Shown: positions 15,993 to 24,160 of the stretch, one piece after another | Layout of the letters: each line of letters starts with the position of its first letter | Numbering within the stretch: the first letter of the stretch is position 1 | NCBI GenBank assembly: GCA_028287345.1 | Contig: JAQBPV010000264.1 | Location: 1 to 42,164, forward strand | Direction: 5' to 3' | DNA length: 42,164 bases | Source: Gemmatimonadota bacterium | Lineage (GTDB): Bacteria > Gemmatimonadota > Gemmatimonadetes > Gemmatimonadales > Gemmatimonadaceae | The notes under the pieces: model-generated | The model's database searches: none | What the model was told of the DNA's origin: nothing | The model's input: the letters and a program-made list of their open reading frames with translations, nothing else | Position numbers and translations under genes: made by a program

Positions 15993-17099
15993 TCAGGCGG
16001 CTGTGAGGGCCTTCGCTGCCGCCGCCACTTGTGTCGCGATCTTCTCGAGCGCTCGCGCCGCCGATGATGTCGGATCGGATTCGACGATCGGAGCGCCTGT
16101 GTCACCGCCTTCCATCACCCGCGGATACAGCGGTACCTGCCCGAGCAGCGGAAGGTCGACTGTCTTGGCCAGTCGCTCGCCGCCGCCCGTGCCGAACAGC
16201 GCCGATGGCTTGCCGCAGTGCGGACACTCGAACCAGCTCATGTTCTCGATGATGCCGAGTACCGGCACTCCGACGCGCTGGAACATCTTCACGCCGCGCA
16301 ACGCATCACCGACGCTGACTTCCTGAGGCGTCGTGACGATGAGCGCACCGTCCACCAGAGTCGCTTGCACGAGCGACAGCTGGGCGTCGCCCGTGCCGGG
16401 CGGCATGTCGACGAACAGGTAGTCGAGCTGTCCCCATGCGACGTCGCCGAGGAACTGGTTGATGATCTTCATGACGATGGGGCCGCGCCAGATCGCCGGT
16501 TGATCGGGCTCGATCATCATGCCGAGCGAGATGATCTTCACGCCGTGTGCTTCGAGCGGGACGATTTTCTCGTTGATGACGGGCGGTTGGCCGGACACCC
16601 CCATCATTCTGGGAATATTGGGCCCATAAATGTCGGCATCCATCAGGCCGACGCGGGCGCCACTTCTCGCCAGCGACACGGCGAGGTTGACGGCGACCGT
16701 GGACTTGCCGACGCCACCCTTCCCGGACGACACCGCGATGATCTTGCCGAGGTTGGGATACTTCTTCGGTGTGGGCGCGGACGGACGCGCCGGGGCGGCG
16801 GGCGCCTGGTCCATCACCGGCAGTGGTGCGCGGCCGGGCTTCGGCGCGTCGGGAAGCTTCACCGGCTTGACCTCGAGTTGTACGTCGATCACGCCGTCGA
16901 TCTTCTCGATCTCCTGCCGCACCGTGCGTGCGAGCGCAGGATCATCGTCCTTGGTGAGCAACAGCGTGAGATGCACACGTCCGTCGGGCGTGGCGCCGAT
17001 GTCGCGCACCTGCTGCGTGGAGTAGACGTCCGCGCCGGTGCGCGTATTTCGTATCTGGGACAGCGTCTTGGCGACGCGCTCCTGGAGTGTCGTTGACAT
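15993..17099 (-). CDS. mrp: Mrp/ApbC-type Fe-S cluster carrier ATPase
   Basis: A 368-residue P-loop protein that holds and delivers [4Fe-4S] clusters to target enzymes. Residues 1-80 form a MIP18/DUF59 domain (TLSQIRNTRTGADVYSTQQV). A proline-rich linker follows, then the deviant Walker A GKGGVGKST at residues 126-134, MDADIYGPNIPRMMG, the switch region DMPPGTGDAQLSL, and the cluster-binding C-P-H-C (ENMSWFECPHCGK). All expected residues are present. It begins at ATG 17099 and leads a three-gene operon with a MATE exporter and a SAM hydroxide adenosyltransferase. It may mature Fe-S enzymes encoded elsewhere. Confidence 0.96.
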   Translation of the reverse strand: MSTTLQERVAKTLSQIRNTRTGADVYSTQQVRDIGATPDGRVHLTLLLTKDDDPALARTVRQEIEKIDGVIDVQLEVKPVKLPDAPKPGRAPLPVMDQAPAAPARPSAPTPKKYPNLGKIIAVSSGKGGVGKSTVAVNLAVSLARSGARVGLMDADIYGPNIPRMMGVSGQPPVINEKIVPLEAHGVKIISLGMMIEPDQPAIWRGPIVMKIINQFLGDVAWGQLDYLFVDMPPGTGDAQLSLVQATLVDGALIVTTPQEVSVGDALRGVKMFQRVGVPVLGIIENMSWFECPHCGKPSALFGTGGGERLAKTVDLPLLGQVPLYPRVMEGGDTGAPIVESDPTSSAARALEKIATQVAAAAKALTAA

Positions 17100-17452
17100 C
17101 CCGAAGAATAACTACCGTACGCAAACTCGCCGGCCTGAATTGGCCCCGGGGATCGGACCGTCATCAACAATCGCTCACCAGTCGAACTGGGCCGGGGCAC
17201 GGTCGACATCCGGTACGCCTGCCGTTGGCCGGACGAAACTCGTAAGAAAGGCTCGACAGCGTGCGCACGATCAATGTCATGCGCTCCCTGGGAGGATTGC
17301 TTTCTGCACGGTGAGCGTAGCCTTTTCTTACGCTTCGCGTCGAGCTTGACACTCCGAGCGTGGCGGCGCATCGTCTCCCGCAGCAACCCAACCTTTGGAG
17401 AGTTCATGCGCGCACGATGTTCGAGCGAAGCGGTGAAGGCGCAGCTGCCACA
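17100..17452. other. Intergenic region between mrp and serine hydrolase gene
   Basis: A 353-base divergent spacer with no convincing ORF. It must hold the promoters for the leftward mrp operon and the rightward hydrolase. I see a TTGACA hexamer at 17346-17351 on the plus strand but no good -10 at the right distance. The main structure is the inverted repeat entered separately at 17241-17332. Confidence 0.5.
17241..17332. repeat. Imperfect inverted repeat upstream of serine hydrolase gene
   Basis: CGTAAGAAAGGCT at 17241-17253 is complementary to AGCCTTTTCTTACG at 17319-17332, with a single extra T in the second arm. Flanking GCTCGAC/GTCGAGC bases extend the pairing loosely. The 65-base interior would form a large loop. 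It could be a regulatory hairpin or a remnant of a small element. Confidence 0.5.
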
Positions 17453-19060
17453 ATGAGGGCCCTCGCGCGAGGGCGCGCTGCGCGCCTCGCGCTGTGTGTG
17501 GTATGCGCGTGCATCCCCGCGCGCACCGATGCGCAGGCACCGCGCTCGAGCAGCATCGCACCGCCACCACAATTCGCCGATCCCGACCGCATCTCGAAGC
17601 TCAGCGCGGCCTTTCCCCAGATCGACCGCATGATGCGCTCCTTCACCGATCAGGCGAAGGTGCCCGGCATTGCATACGGTATCGTCATCGATGGACGACT
17701 CGCCCACATCGGAGTGGTGGGTCTGCGCGACGTGAAGGCGCGCGCGCCAGTGGACACCACGACGGTGTTTCGCATCGCGTCGATGACGAAGAGCTTCACC
17801 GCCGTCGCCATTCTGCAGTTGCGCGACGAAGGCGCGTTCTCGCTCGACGATCCGGCCGAACGTTATGTGCCGGAGCTCAAGAATCTGCGCTACCCCACCG
17901 GCGACTCGCCCAAGGTTACCATTCGCCACCTGCTCTCCCATTCGGCTGGTTTCCCCGAGGACAATCCGTGGGGCGACCAACAGCTCGCCGACACGGACGA
18001 CGAGCTGTCGCGAATGATCCGAGGTGGAATTCCGTTTTCGACGTCACCCGGCACGGCATACGAGTACTCGAACTACGGCTTCGCCATTCTCGGACGCATC
18101 GTCGCCAACGTGTCGAAGATGCCCTACGCGCGCTACGTCAACGAGCGCATCCTCCAACCGCTCGGCATGCAGTCCACCACGCTCGAGGTGCGGCACGTGC
18201 CCGCCGTGCTGCTCGCCCATGGATATCGTGGGCAGGACAATGCGTGGCTGGAGGAGAAGCAGCTGCCCGACGGCGCGTTCGGATCGATGGGTGGCGTGCT
18301 CACCACCGTGAGCGACCTAGGCAAATGGGTCGGCTTCATGCTCGACGCGTGGCCGGCGCGTGACGGCGCCGAACGCGGTCCGTTGCGCCGTTCGTCGCGG
18401 CGCGAGATGCAGCAGGTGACGCGCTTCAGCGGCGCCACAACGATTCGCGACTCCACCACCGGCGCACTCACGCTCAATGCTGGCGGCTATGGCTACGGAC
18501 TCGGCGTACGACAGACGTGCCTGTTCGCACTCTCCATTGCACACAGCGGCGGTCTTCCCGGTTTCGGTTCGCTCATGCGCTGGCTCCCCGACTATGGCGT
18601 CGGCATCGTTGCCATGGGGAATCTGACATACACGAGCTGGAGTCCGCTGAGCAATCAGGTGTTCGATCTCCTCGCCCAGACCGGTGGTCTGTCGGCGCGT
18701 GTGCCCCAGCCGTCGCCCGTGCTCAGCGAGATGCGCGACCAGGTGTCGCGGCTCGTGACGAAGTGGAACGACGCACTCGCCGACAGCATCGCCGCAATGA
18801 ACCTCTATCTCGACGAATCCAAGGAGCGTCGGCGCGCGGGTTTCGCCGCACCATGGATCAAGGACCGCGAAGGCTGCGCGAACGATGGACCCTTTCTCGT
18901 CGAGAATGCGCTGCGCGGCCGCTGGCGCATGCGTTGCGACAACGGCGACGTCCGCGTGAGCATCACGTTGGCGCCCACGGAGCCGGCACGAGTGCAGTTT
19001 CTCGAGGTCGCCCCCATGCGCCGCAACGAACCGCTCGCGCCAACGCCCGCATGTCGCTGA
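17453..19060 (+). CDS. Exported serine hydrolase, class C beta-lactamase fold
   Basis: A 535-residue secreted protein with a Sec signal peptide ending near ARTDAQA. The catalytic domain has the AmpC/DD-peptidase motifs S110-M-T-K113 (RIASMTKSF) and Y205-S-N207 (TAYEYSNYGF), with HLLSHSAGFPED between them. The third box is probably the HSGGLPGFGS stretch, giving HSG in place of KTG, as in many family VIII esterases and EstB-like enzymes. The C-terminal 100 residues form an extra domain. It may be an esterase, D-aminopeptidase or peptidoglycan enzyme; a true beta-lactamase is less likely. The ATG at 17453 gives the best signal peptide; ATG 17417 is an alternative. The gene stands alone ahead of threonine dehydratase. 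Confidence 0.88.
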   Translation: MRALARGRAARLALCVVCACIPARTDAQAPRSSSIAPPPQFADPDRISKLSAAFPQIDRMMRSFTDQAKVPGIAYGIVIDGRLAHIGVVGLRDVKARAPVDTTTVFRIASMTKSFTAVAILQLRDEGAFSLDDPAERYVPELKNLRYPTGDSPKVTIRHLLSHSAGFPEDNPWGDQQLADTDDELSRMIRGGIPFSTSPGTAYEYSNYGFAILGRIVANVSKMPYARYVNERILQPLGMQSTTLEVRHVPAVLLAHGYRGQDNAWLEEKQLPDGAFGSMGGVLTTVSDLGKWVGFMLDAWPARDGAERGPLRRSSRREMQQVTRFSGATTIRDSTTGALTLNAGGYGYGLGVRQTCLFALSIAHSGGLPGFGSLMRWLPDYGVGIVAMGNLTYTSWSPLSNQVFDLLAQTGGLSARVPQPSPVLSEMRDQVSRLVTKWNDALADSIAAMNLYLDESKERRRAGFAAPWIKDREGCANDGPFLVENALRGRWRMRCDNGDVRVSITLAPTEPARVQFLEVAPMRRNEPLAPTPACR

Positions 19061-19094
19061 CTATCTTCCGCAACAACCTCAACTCCAGGTATTG

Positions 19095-20054
19095 ATGCTG
19101 ACGCTGACGTTGCGCGACTACGAGGAAGCCCGGGCACGCATTGCCCCACACATCAAGCACACGCCGCTGCTGACGTCGCGGCAGCTGAGTGAATTGACTG
19201 GCTACGAAGTACGCCTCAAGGCAGAGAACTTCCAGACCGTCGGTTCATACAAGATCCGCGGGCCGCTGAACAAGTTCGCGCAGATGTCCGAGGAGGAGAA
19301 AAAGCGCGGCGTCGTCTGCTCCTCGGCAGGCAATCACGCGCAGGGCGTCGCTCTGGCGGCGCGCATCTACGGCATTCGTGCCGTCGTTTGCATGGCCACG
19401 AACGCCACCCCTGCGAAGATTGCCGCCACCAAGGGCTACGGCGCCGAGGTGGTGCTGCACGGCAATATCTGGGACGAGGCGAACGAGAAGGCCAAGGAGC
19501 TCGTGCGCGATGAAGGCCTGACCTACGTCCATCCCTTCGACGACGCGCAGCTCATCGCCGGCCAGGGCACCCTCGGACTCGAGATCGTGCAGGACTGGCC
19601 CGAGGTCGACGCCGTCGTGGTGCCGATCGGCGGTGGTGGGCTCATTGCCGGCGTATCGATGGCGATGAAGAGCTTCAACCCGAAGATCAAGGTCATTGGC
19701 GTCGAGTCGTCCGACGGCCCGGCGATGAAGGCGAGTATCGAAGCGGGCTCCCTACAGACGATCGATTGCCGCACCATCATCGACGGCCTTCGTGTCCGGC
19801 GGGTGGGTGAGCTCAACTTCTCCGTGGTGCAGCGTTTCGTCGACGATATCGTCACGCTCCCCGATCGCCAGATCTTCGACGCGATGTTGTGGGTGATGGA
19901 ACGGTGCAAGCTCGTCGTCGAAGGCGCGGCCGCGGCGCCTGTCGCTGCGCTCATGCAGGGGCTCGTGAAGCTGCCCGAGGGCTCACGCGTCGCCGCGGTG
20001 ATCTCCGGCGGCAACCTGAATCTCGACCAGCTGCGCGCGCTCTCGTGGAATTGA
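19095..20054 (+). CDS. Threonine/serine dehydratase, short form
   Basis: A PLP enzyme of 319 residues that deaminates threonine to 2-oxobutanoate (and probably serine to pyruvate). The PLP lysine is K53 in VGSYKIRGP. The substrate loop SSAGNHAQGVALAA, the phosphate-binding PIGGGGLIAG and the C-terminal ISGGNLNLDQL are all intact. There is no C-terminal ACT regulatory domain, so it resembles the catabolic TdcB or the short IlvA seen in many bacteria and would not be isoleucine-inhibited in the classical way. The ATG at 19095 is chosen over a TTG one codon earlier. It ends 19 bases before the fucosidase gene. Confidence 0.94.
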   Translation: MLTLTLRDYEEARARIAPHIKHTPLLTSRQLSELTGYEVRLKAENFQTVGSYKIRGPLNKFAQMSEEEKKRGVVCSSAGNHAQGVALAARIYGIRAVVCMATNATPAKIAATKGYGAEVVLHGNIWDEANEKAKELVRDEGLTYVHPFDDAQLIAGQGTLGLEIVQDWPEVDAVVVPIGGGGLIAGVSMAMKSFNPKIKVIGVESSDGPAMKASIEAGSLQTIDCRTIIDGLRVRRVGELNFSVVQRFVDDIVTLPDRQIFDAMLWVMERCKLVVEGAAAAPVAALMQGLVKLPEGSRVAAVISGGNLNLDQLRALSWN

Positions 20055-20073
20055 CGCCTCGCCATTGTCGTCG

Positions 20074-21432
20074 ATGAATCGACGTCATTTCGTTCGCGCT
20101 GGAGCGGCTTCCCTCGCTGCGGGGCTGGTGTCGTCGCGGATCCCCGCGATGCCCATGCGCCGAGTGCGTCCACTGCCCTCCGCGGAACAACTGCGATGGC
20201 AGCGTGACGAGCTCGCGATGTTCCTCCACTTCGGCGTGAACACCTTCACGGATCGCGAGTGGGGTGACGGGCGCGAATCGCCGGCGATCTTCAATCCGGT
20301 CAATCTCGACGCCCGGCAGTGGGCACGCTCTGCACGCGCGGGCGGGTTTCGCACTGTCATTCTCACGGCGAAGCATCACGACGGCTTCTGCCTGTGGCCG
20401 AGCGGCACCACGGACCACACTGTCGCGAAGAGTCCTTTCCGTGGGGGCAGCGGCGACGTCGTGCGCGAGATGGTCGATGCCTGTCGCGCCGAGGGCCTTC
20501 GGCCCGGACTGTATCTCTCGCCATGGGATCGCAACAACCCGGCGTACGGCAACTCGGCGCTCTACAACGATCTGTACAGCGATCAACTCACCGAGTTGTT
20601 GACGCGCTATGGACCGCTCGCCGAAGTCTGGTTCGACGGTGCCAATGGTGAAGGCCCGAACGGCAAGAAGCAGGTCTACGACTGGCCGCGCACGTTCGCC
20701 ATCGTGCGACGACATCAGCCGGGTGCCGTCATCTTCTCCGACGCCGGACCCGACGTGCGCTGGTGCGGCAACGAGAATGGCGCTGCCGGCGATCCCAACT
20801 GGTCCACCGTCGATTCGTCCATCGTCACGTATCCCGGCGCGAGTGGCGATGGCATCATCGACGCGTTGCAACACGGACACCCGGCTGGCACAGTGTGGAA
20901 GCCCGCCGAGTGCGACACCTCCATCCGGCCCGGCTGGTTCTATCATCCGGCCGAGAATACGAAGGTCCGGACGGTCGACGACCTCGTCGATCTCTATCAC
21001 CTGTCGGTGGGTCGCAATGCGAAGCTGTTGCTCAATGTGCCGCCAACGCGTGACGGTCTGCTTCACGACACCGACGTCGCTCGCCTCACCGCGTTTCGCT
21101 CGCAGCTGAACACACTGAAAGAGCCGAATGTCTCGACTGGTTCCGAGTCGACGTGGAAGGTGACAGGGGCTCGGACTGCTGAGTTGGAGATGACACTCGC
21201 AAGGCCGGAGACTGTGACTGCCGCGCGAATGGAGGAAGACATCACCAAAGGTCAGATCGTCGCGCGCTACTCGCTCCTGGGCGGCGACAGCGGTGCATGG
21301 CAACCGCTGTTGACCGGGACGACCATCGGCTTCGCGCGACTTCAGCGCTTCGCGCCGATGAAGGTGCGGCGTTTGAAGCTGGTGATCGAGGACGCCATCG
21401 ACGTGCCGGAACGGGTGAGCCTCACGGTGTAG
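20074..21432 (+). CDS. GH29 alpha-L-fucosidase, Tat-exported
   Basis: A 452-residue glycoside hydrolase family 29 enzyme that removes alpha-linked L-fucose from glycans. The catalytic (beta/alpha)8 domain shows MFLHFGVNTFTDREWGDG, the AKHHDGFCLWPS signature at residues 99-110, and the nucleophile Asp188 in AEVWFDGANG. The second half forms a small beta domain (LLLNVPPTRDGLLH, then a jelly-roll-like tail). The N-terminus MNRRHFVRAGAASLAAGL is a twin-arginine signal, suggesting export folded to the periplasm. ATG 20074 is used; a TTG at 20065 is the only earlier start. Together with the SASA esterase and GH3 enzyme 2-4 kb downstream it points to growth on plant or algal polysaccharides. Confidence 0.93.
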   Translation: MNRRHFVRAGAASLAAGLVSSRIPAMPMRRVRPLPSAEQLRWQRDELAMFLHFGVNTFTDREWGDGRESPAIFNPVNLDARQWARSARAGGFRTVILTAKHHDGFCLWPSGTTDHTVAKSPFRGGSGDVVREMVDACRAEGLRPGLYLSPWDRNNPAYGNSALYNDLYSDQLTELLTRYGPLAEVWFDGANGEGPNGKKQVYDWPRTFAIVRRHQPGAVIFSDAGPDVRWCGNENGAAGDPNWSTVDSSIVTYPGASGDGIIDALQHGHPAGTVWKPAECDTSIRPGWFYHPAENTKVRTVDDLVDLYHLSVGRNAKLLLNVPPTRDGLLHDTDVARLTAFRSQLNTLKEPNVSTGSESTWKVTGARTAELEMTLARPETVTAARMEEDITKGQIVARYSLLGGDSGAWQPLLTGTTIGFARLQRFAPMKVRRLKLVIEDAIDVPERVSLTV

Positions 21433-21497
21433 TGACCGCGATGCTGCGGCGCAGGTTGTGCCCCTGGAATCACACCGCCCGCCGGAGTCGAGGAATC

Positions 21498-21953
21498 ATG
21501 CTTCACCGCCGCATTCACCGCGTCATCGTGTTGGCTGCATTGCTGCTCCAAGCCAGCTGCAGCGCGATCACCGGAGCCGAGTCCGACTTCGAGCGCGCAC
21601 GAGCGCGTTGGACGTCACAGCGCCCCGCCGCGTACGACTATACGCTCAGGCTCTCGTGCTTCTGCGGCGGCGAGGTAACGCGTGCCGTCGTGATCGTCGT
21701 TCGTGGCAATCTCGTCGAAAGCCGTACCTACGCTGACGACGGCACCGGCGTTCCCGCGCAGTTCACCGGCGCCTTTCCGACGATCGACGGCATGTTCGAC
21801 ACGATCCAGAATGCTTTCGATCACCACTCCGCGCGTGTCGCCGTAACCTATGATCCCGCGCTTGGCTATCCCGTGAGCATCGCGCTCGACGGAGCAATCA
21901 ACGTCGCCGACGACGAAACCTCGTACACACTCAGCAATTTTCACGTGCGCTGA
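21498..21953 (+). CDS. DUF6174-like lipoprotein
   Basis: A 151-residue protein with a lipoprotein signal: hydrophobic IVLAALLLQASC ends in a lipobox cysteine at about residue 22. The mature part has the features of the DUF6174 group: a W-x-S/Q-x-RP-x-x-YDYTL start (RWTSQRPAAYDYTLRLSCFC), a conserved CFCGG pair, and FPTIDGMFDTIQNAFD followed by VTYDPALGYPVSIALDG. These small lipoproteins are of unknown function. It uses ATG 21498. Its stop faces the DUF1707 gene 16 bases away (convergent). Confidence 0.8.
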   Translation: MLHRRIHRVIVLAALLLQASCSAITGAESDFERARARWTSQRPAAYDYTLRLSCFCGGEVTRAVVIVVRGNLVESRTYADDGTGVPAQFTGAFPTIDGMFDTIQNAFDHHSARVAVTYDPALGYPVSIALDGAINVADDETSYTLSNFHVR

Positions 21954-21969
21954 CTGGGTGCATTGGACG

Positions 21970-22638
21970 CTAAGGCAGGTAGCGTCGAACGGCGTCCATG
22001 GCCGCCTCGAACTTCTTCAGCGTCCTCTTGCCCGGCTTCTGCACCTTGACCTCGACGCCACCCATGATCGCGAGGCCCGTGACACGCAGCACGGGCTGCG
22101 CAGGATCGAGCGCCGTTGCGTCACCAGCATTCGAACCGAAGCCACCCATCACCGCCGCACCGATCGTCTCCACGCGCACACCACGCGGAATGATGATCTC
22201 CACGCCACCCATGAATGCCGTGACGTCGATCTCCGTGATGCCTGGTGCAAACTTGGCGTCACGCAGGTCGATGAGTGCGCCTCCGAGCGCCGCCCACACC
22301 TTGAGCTCCCGCGGCACGAGCCAGCTGCCCGTACGCTCGGCGCCCCCCATGAAGGCGATCACCACGCCGCGGTTCGGAACGAGTGCCGATGGCGCGAGCA
22401 TCGGTGAATTTCCCGAATCCAGCTTGCGGCGGTCGAGCGCCGGCAGGTCTGCCACGAGTCCGTGCAGCTGCGCCGACGTTGGCGCGCCGTAGACCAGCGA
22501 CAACCGCTCCTCGAGCTCATCCATGCTCAGGTGATCCGCCGCGAAGTGCAGCGACAACTCCTGTGCGATGACCTCTCGTTCCTCGGCACCCGGGAGCCGC
22601 GGCGACAATTCGTAACTCAAGCTTTCAGGATGCTCCAT
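21970..22638 (-). CDS. DUF1707 plus LiaF-like cell-wall-response domain protein
   Basis: A 222-residue protein. Residues about 10-70 match DUF1707 (REVIAQELSLHFAADHLSMDELEERLSLVYGA...HGLVADLPAL), and residues 100-205 a LiaF-like C-terminal beta domain with the repeated MGG motifs (VIAFMGGAERTG, VTAFMGGVEIIIPRGV, AAVMGGFGSNAG, LAIMGGVEVKVQ). In Gram-positives this pairing is seen in proteins responding to cell-wall stress. No membrane segment is present, so it is probably cytoplasmic. The start is ATG 22638 because a good sigma-70 promoter lies at 22665-22692, downstream of the only other ATG (22737). Confidence 0.85.
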   Translation of the reverse strand: MEHPESLSYELSPRLPGAEEREVIAQELSLHFAADHLSMDELEERLSLVYGAPTSAQLHGLVADLPALDRRKLDSGNSPMLAPSALVPNRGVVIAFMGGAERTGSWLVPRELKVWAALGGALIDLRDAKFAPGITEIDVTAFMGGVEIIIPRGVRVETIGAAVMGGFGSNAGDATALDPAQPVLRVTGLAIMGGVEVKVQKPGKRTLKKFEAAMDAVRRYLP

Positions 22639-22664
22639 CGAAGTTCGCTGGTGGAAGTCATCCG

Positions 22665-22692
22665 ATATTAGGATCTCTCCCCGTCGAGTCAA
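22665..22692 (-). promoter_or_regulatory. Sigma-70-type promoter for the DUF1707 gene
   Basis: Read on the minus strand, TTGACT (22692-22687) is followed after 16 bases by TAATAT (22670-22665). This is the best sigma-70-like promoter I found in the window. Transcription would start near 22658, about 20 bases before the ATG at 22638. It excludes the longer reading from 22737. Confidence 0.6.
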
Positions 22693-22837
22693 GCAATTGT
22701 CCGTCGTCGTCGCATCGAGTGTTAAAGTTTCTGGCACTCATGCGCGCTTGCCCACCCCGTGCGCCGTTCGTATGCTAGTCAATGCAGCGCGCCGGCGCGC
22801 GAATGGCCTTCGCCCGGCTTTTCCATTGGAGGATCGC

Positions 22838-23338
22838 ATGAGAATTTTTGCACGCGCTTCCATCGCCATGACATTTGTGTTCGCGCTCGTTGGCGGACCG
22901 CGGCTTCACGCGCAGGACAGCGTGAAGGTCGAGCGTCCCAGCGGCGACCTCATCACGCGCGAACAGATAGAAGGTGTGAAGTCGTCCAATCTGCTCGACG
23001 TCATCGAAGCGCTCCACAGCAATTGGCTGCGCGAGCGCATGCCCACGCCACGCGATCGCGCCACGACGCGACTCGACACTAGCGGCAAGTCGCAGCAGTA
23101 CGTGGCGGAGAACAACGGTGCCGGCCGTTCGATGCCCGGTGAGAATGGCGGCATTCAGGTCTACATCGACGGCACGCGCGTCGGCGGCCTCGCTGAATTG
23201 AAGAACATCCGGCCCGGCGACGTCTACTCGGTTCGGCGCATCAACGGCGTCGATGCACAAGCACGATTCGGCATCGGTCACGGCGCTGGCGTTCTGTTCG
23301 TTTCGTCGGTGACCATGCGCACGAAGAGTCCGAACTGA
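22838..23338 (+). CDS. Exported protein with TonB-receptor plug-like domain
   Basis: A 166-residue protein with a Sec signal (MRIFARASIAMTFVFALVGG...LHAQ) and a mature part that looks like a lone plug domain of TonB-dependent receptors: LITREQIEGVKSSNLLDVIEAL near the start and IQVYIDGTRVGGLAELKNIRPGDVYSVRRINGVDAQARFG with the final GVLFVSS. There is no beta barrel, so it is not a transporter by itself. Such stand-alone plug-like proteins recur in Gemmatimonadota-type genomes, as far as I know; their role is unknown. A strong ribosome site (GGAGG) precedes ATG 22838. The stop TGA overlaps the likely CTG start of the next gene. Confidence 0.75.
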   Translation: MRIFARASIAMTFVFALVGGPRLHAQDSVKVERPSGDLITREQIEGVKSSNLLDVIEALHSNWLRERMPTPRDRATTRLDTSGKSQQYVAENNGAGRSMPGENGGIQVYIDGTRVGGLAELKNIRPGDVYSVRRINGVDAQARFGIGHGAGVLFVSSVTMRTKSPN

Positions 23339-24132
23339 CCGCGCGCCGTTACTTCCTCGTCGCCGCGCTCGGACTTGCGGCATGCGCGCGTGGGCCGGTT
23401 GCCCCAGCGCCCGAGCCGGCGCGCGCGTCGTTCCAGCTCTTTCTCCTCGCCGGACAGTCGAACATGGCTGGCCGCGGCGTCGTTGAAGACGACGATCGCG
23501 TCGTGAATCCGCGCGTCTTGATGTTCGATCGCCTGGAGACGTGGAAGGCCGCTGTCGATCCCGTGCACTTCGACAAGCCGAACGCCGGTGTTGGACCGGG
23601 CCGCAGCTTCGGCATCGCGGTAGCGAACGCCGACAGCACGATTCGCATTGGGCTCATTCCCACCGCCGTCGGCGGCTCACCGATCACGTCGTGGGAACCC
23701 GGTGTACTCGATCGCGCGACGCAGACGCATCCGTGGGACGACGCCATTGCACGCGCGAAGGCCGCGATGAAGGACGGAGTGTTGAAGGCAATACTCTGGC
23801 ATCAGGGTGAGTCGGACAGCAACGCCGAGGCGGCGCCGCTGTACGAGCAACGACTTCGCGCGTTGATCGAGCGCTTTCGTTCGGAGCTCGGTGACCCAAC
23901 CCTTCCGTTTCTCATCGGACAGCTCGGGCGCTTCGACGGCAAGCCGTGGGATGCGCCGCACATCGCTGTCGACTCCGTGCACCGCGCGCTGGCAGCGCAG
24001 ATGCCCAATGTCGCCTTCGTGTCATCAAAAGGGTTGAAGGACAAGGGCGACAACACGCACTTCACCGCGACGGGAGCGCGCGAGCTCGGCCGCCGCTACG
24101 CCGAAGCGTACTTACGGCTCGTGCAGCATTGA
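23335..24132 (+). CDS. SASA-family (DUF303) carbohydrate acetylesterase lipoprotein
   Basis: SGNH hydrolase of the sialate O-acetylesterase/CE6 acetylxylan esterase type, which removes acetyl groups from sugars. Block I is FLLAGQSNMAGRG with catalytic Ser42. Next come GGSPITSWEPG, the WHQGESDSN motif, and the catalytic Asp-His in DNTHFTATGARELG. No ATG, GTG or TTG exists in frame before an ATG (23464) that would delete the catalytic serine. The reading frame continues upstream through a lipobox (FLVAALGLAAC) to a CTG at 23335 that overlaps the previous TGA as CTGA, so a CUG start is inferred. The likely product is a 265-residue lipoprotein, cotranslated with the plug-like protein. Confidence 0.82.
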   Translation: MTARRYFLVAALGLAACARGPVAPAPEPARASFQLFLLAGQSNMAGRGVVEDDDRVVNPRVLMFDRLETWKAAVDPVHFDKPNAGVGPGRSFGIAVANADSTIRIGLIPTAVGGSPITSWEPGVLDRATQTHPWDDAIARAKAAMKDGVLKAILWHQGESDSNAEAAPLYEQRLRALIERFRSELGDPTLPFLIGQLGRFDGKPWDAPHIAVDSVHRALAAQMPNVAFVSSKGLKDKGDNTHFTATGARELGRRYAEAYLRLVQH

Positions 24133-24160
24133 GCCTCGATCAATTGCGGAGCACGAATCG

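Noticed and set aside
17453-19060. Annotation as an antibiotic-resistance beta-lactamase
   Set aside because: SxxK and YxN motifs are shared by many esterases and peptidases; the KTG box is replaced by an HSG-like motif and there is a large extra C-terminal domain, so resistance is not supported.
19951-21303. 450-codon minus-strand reading frame
   Set aside because: Antisense to the GH29 fucosidase, which has intact catalytic motifs.
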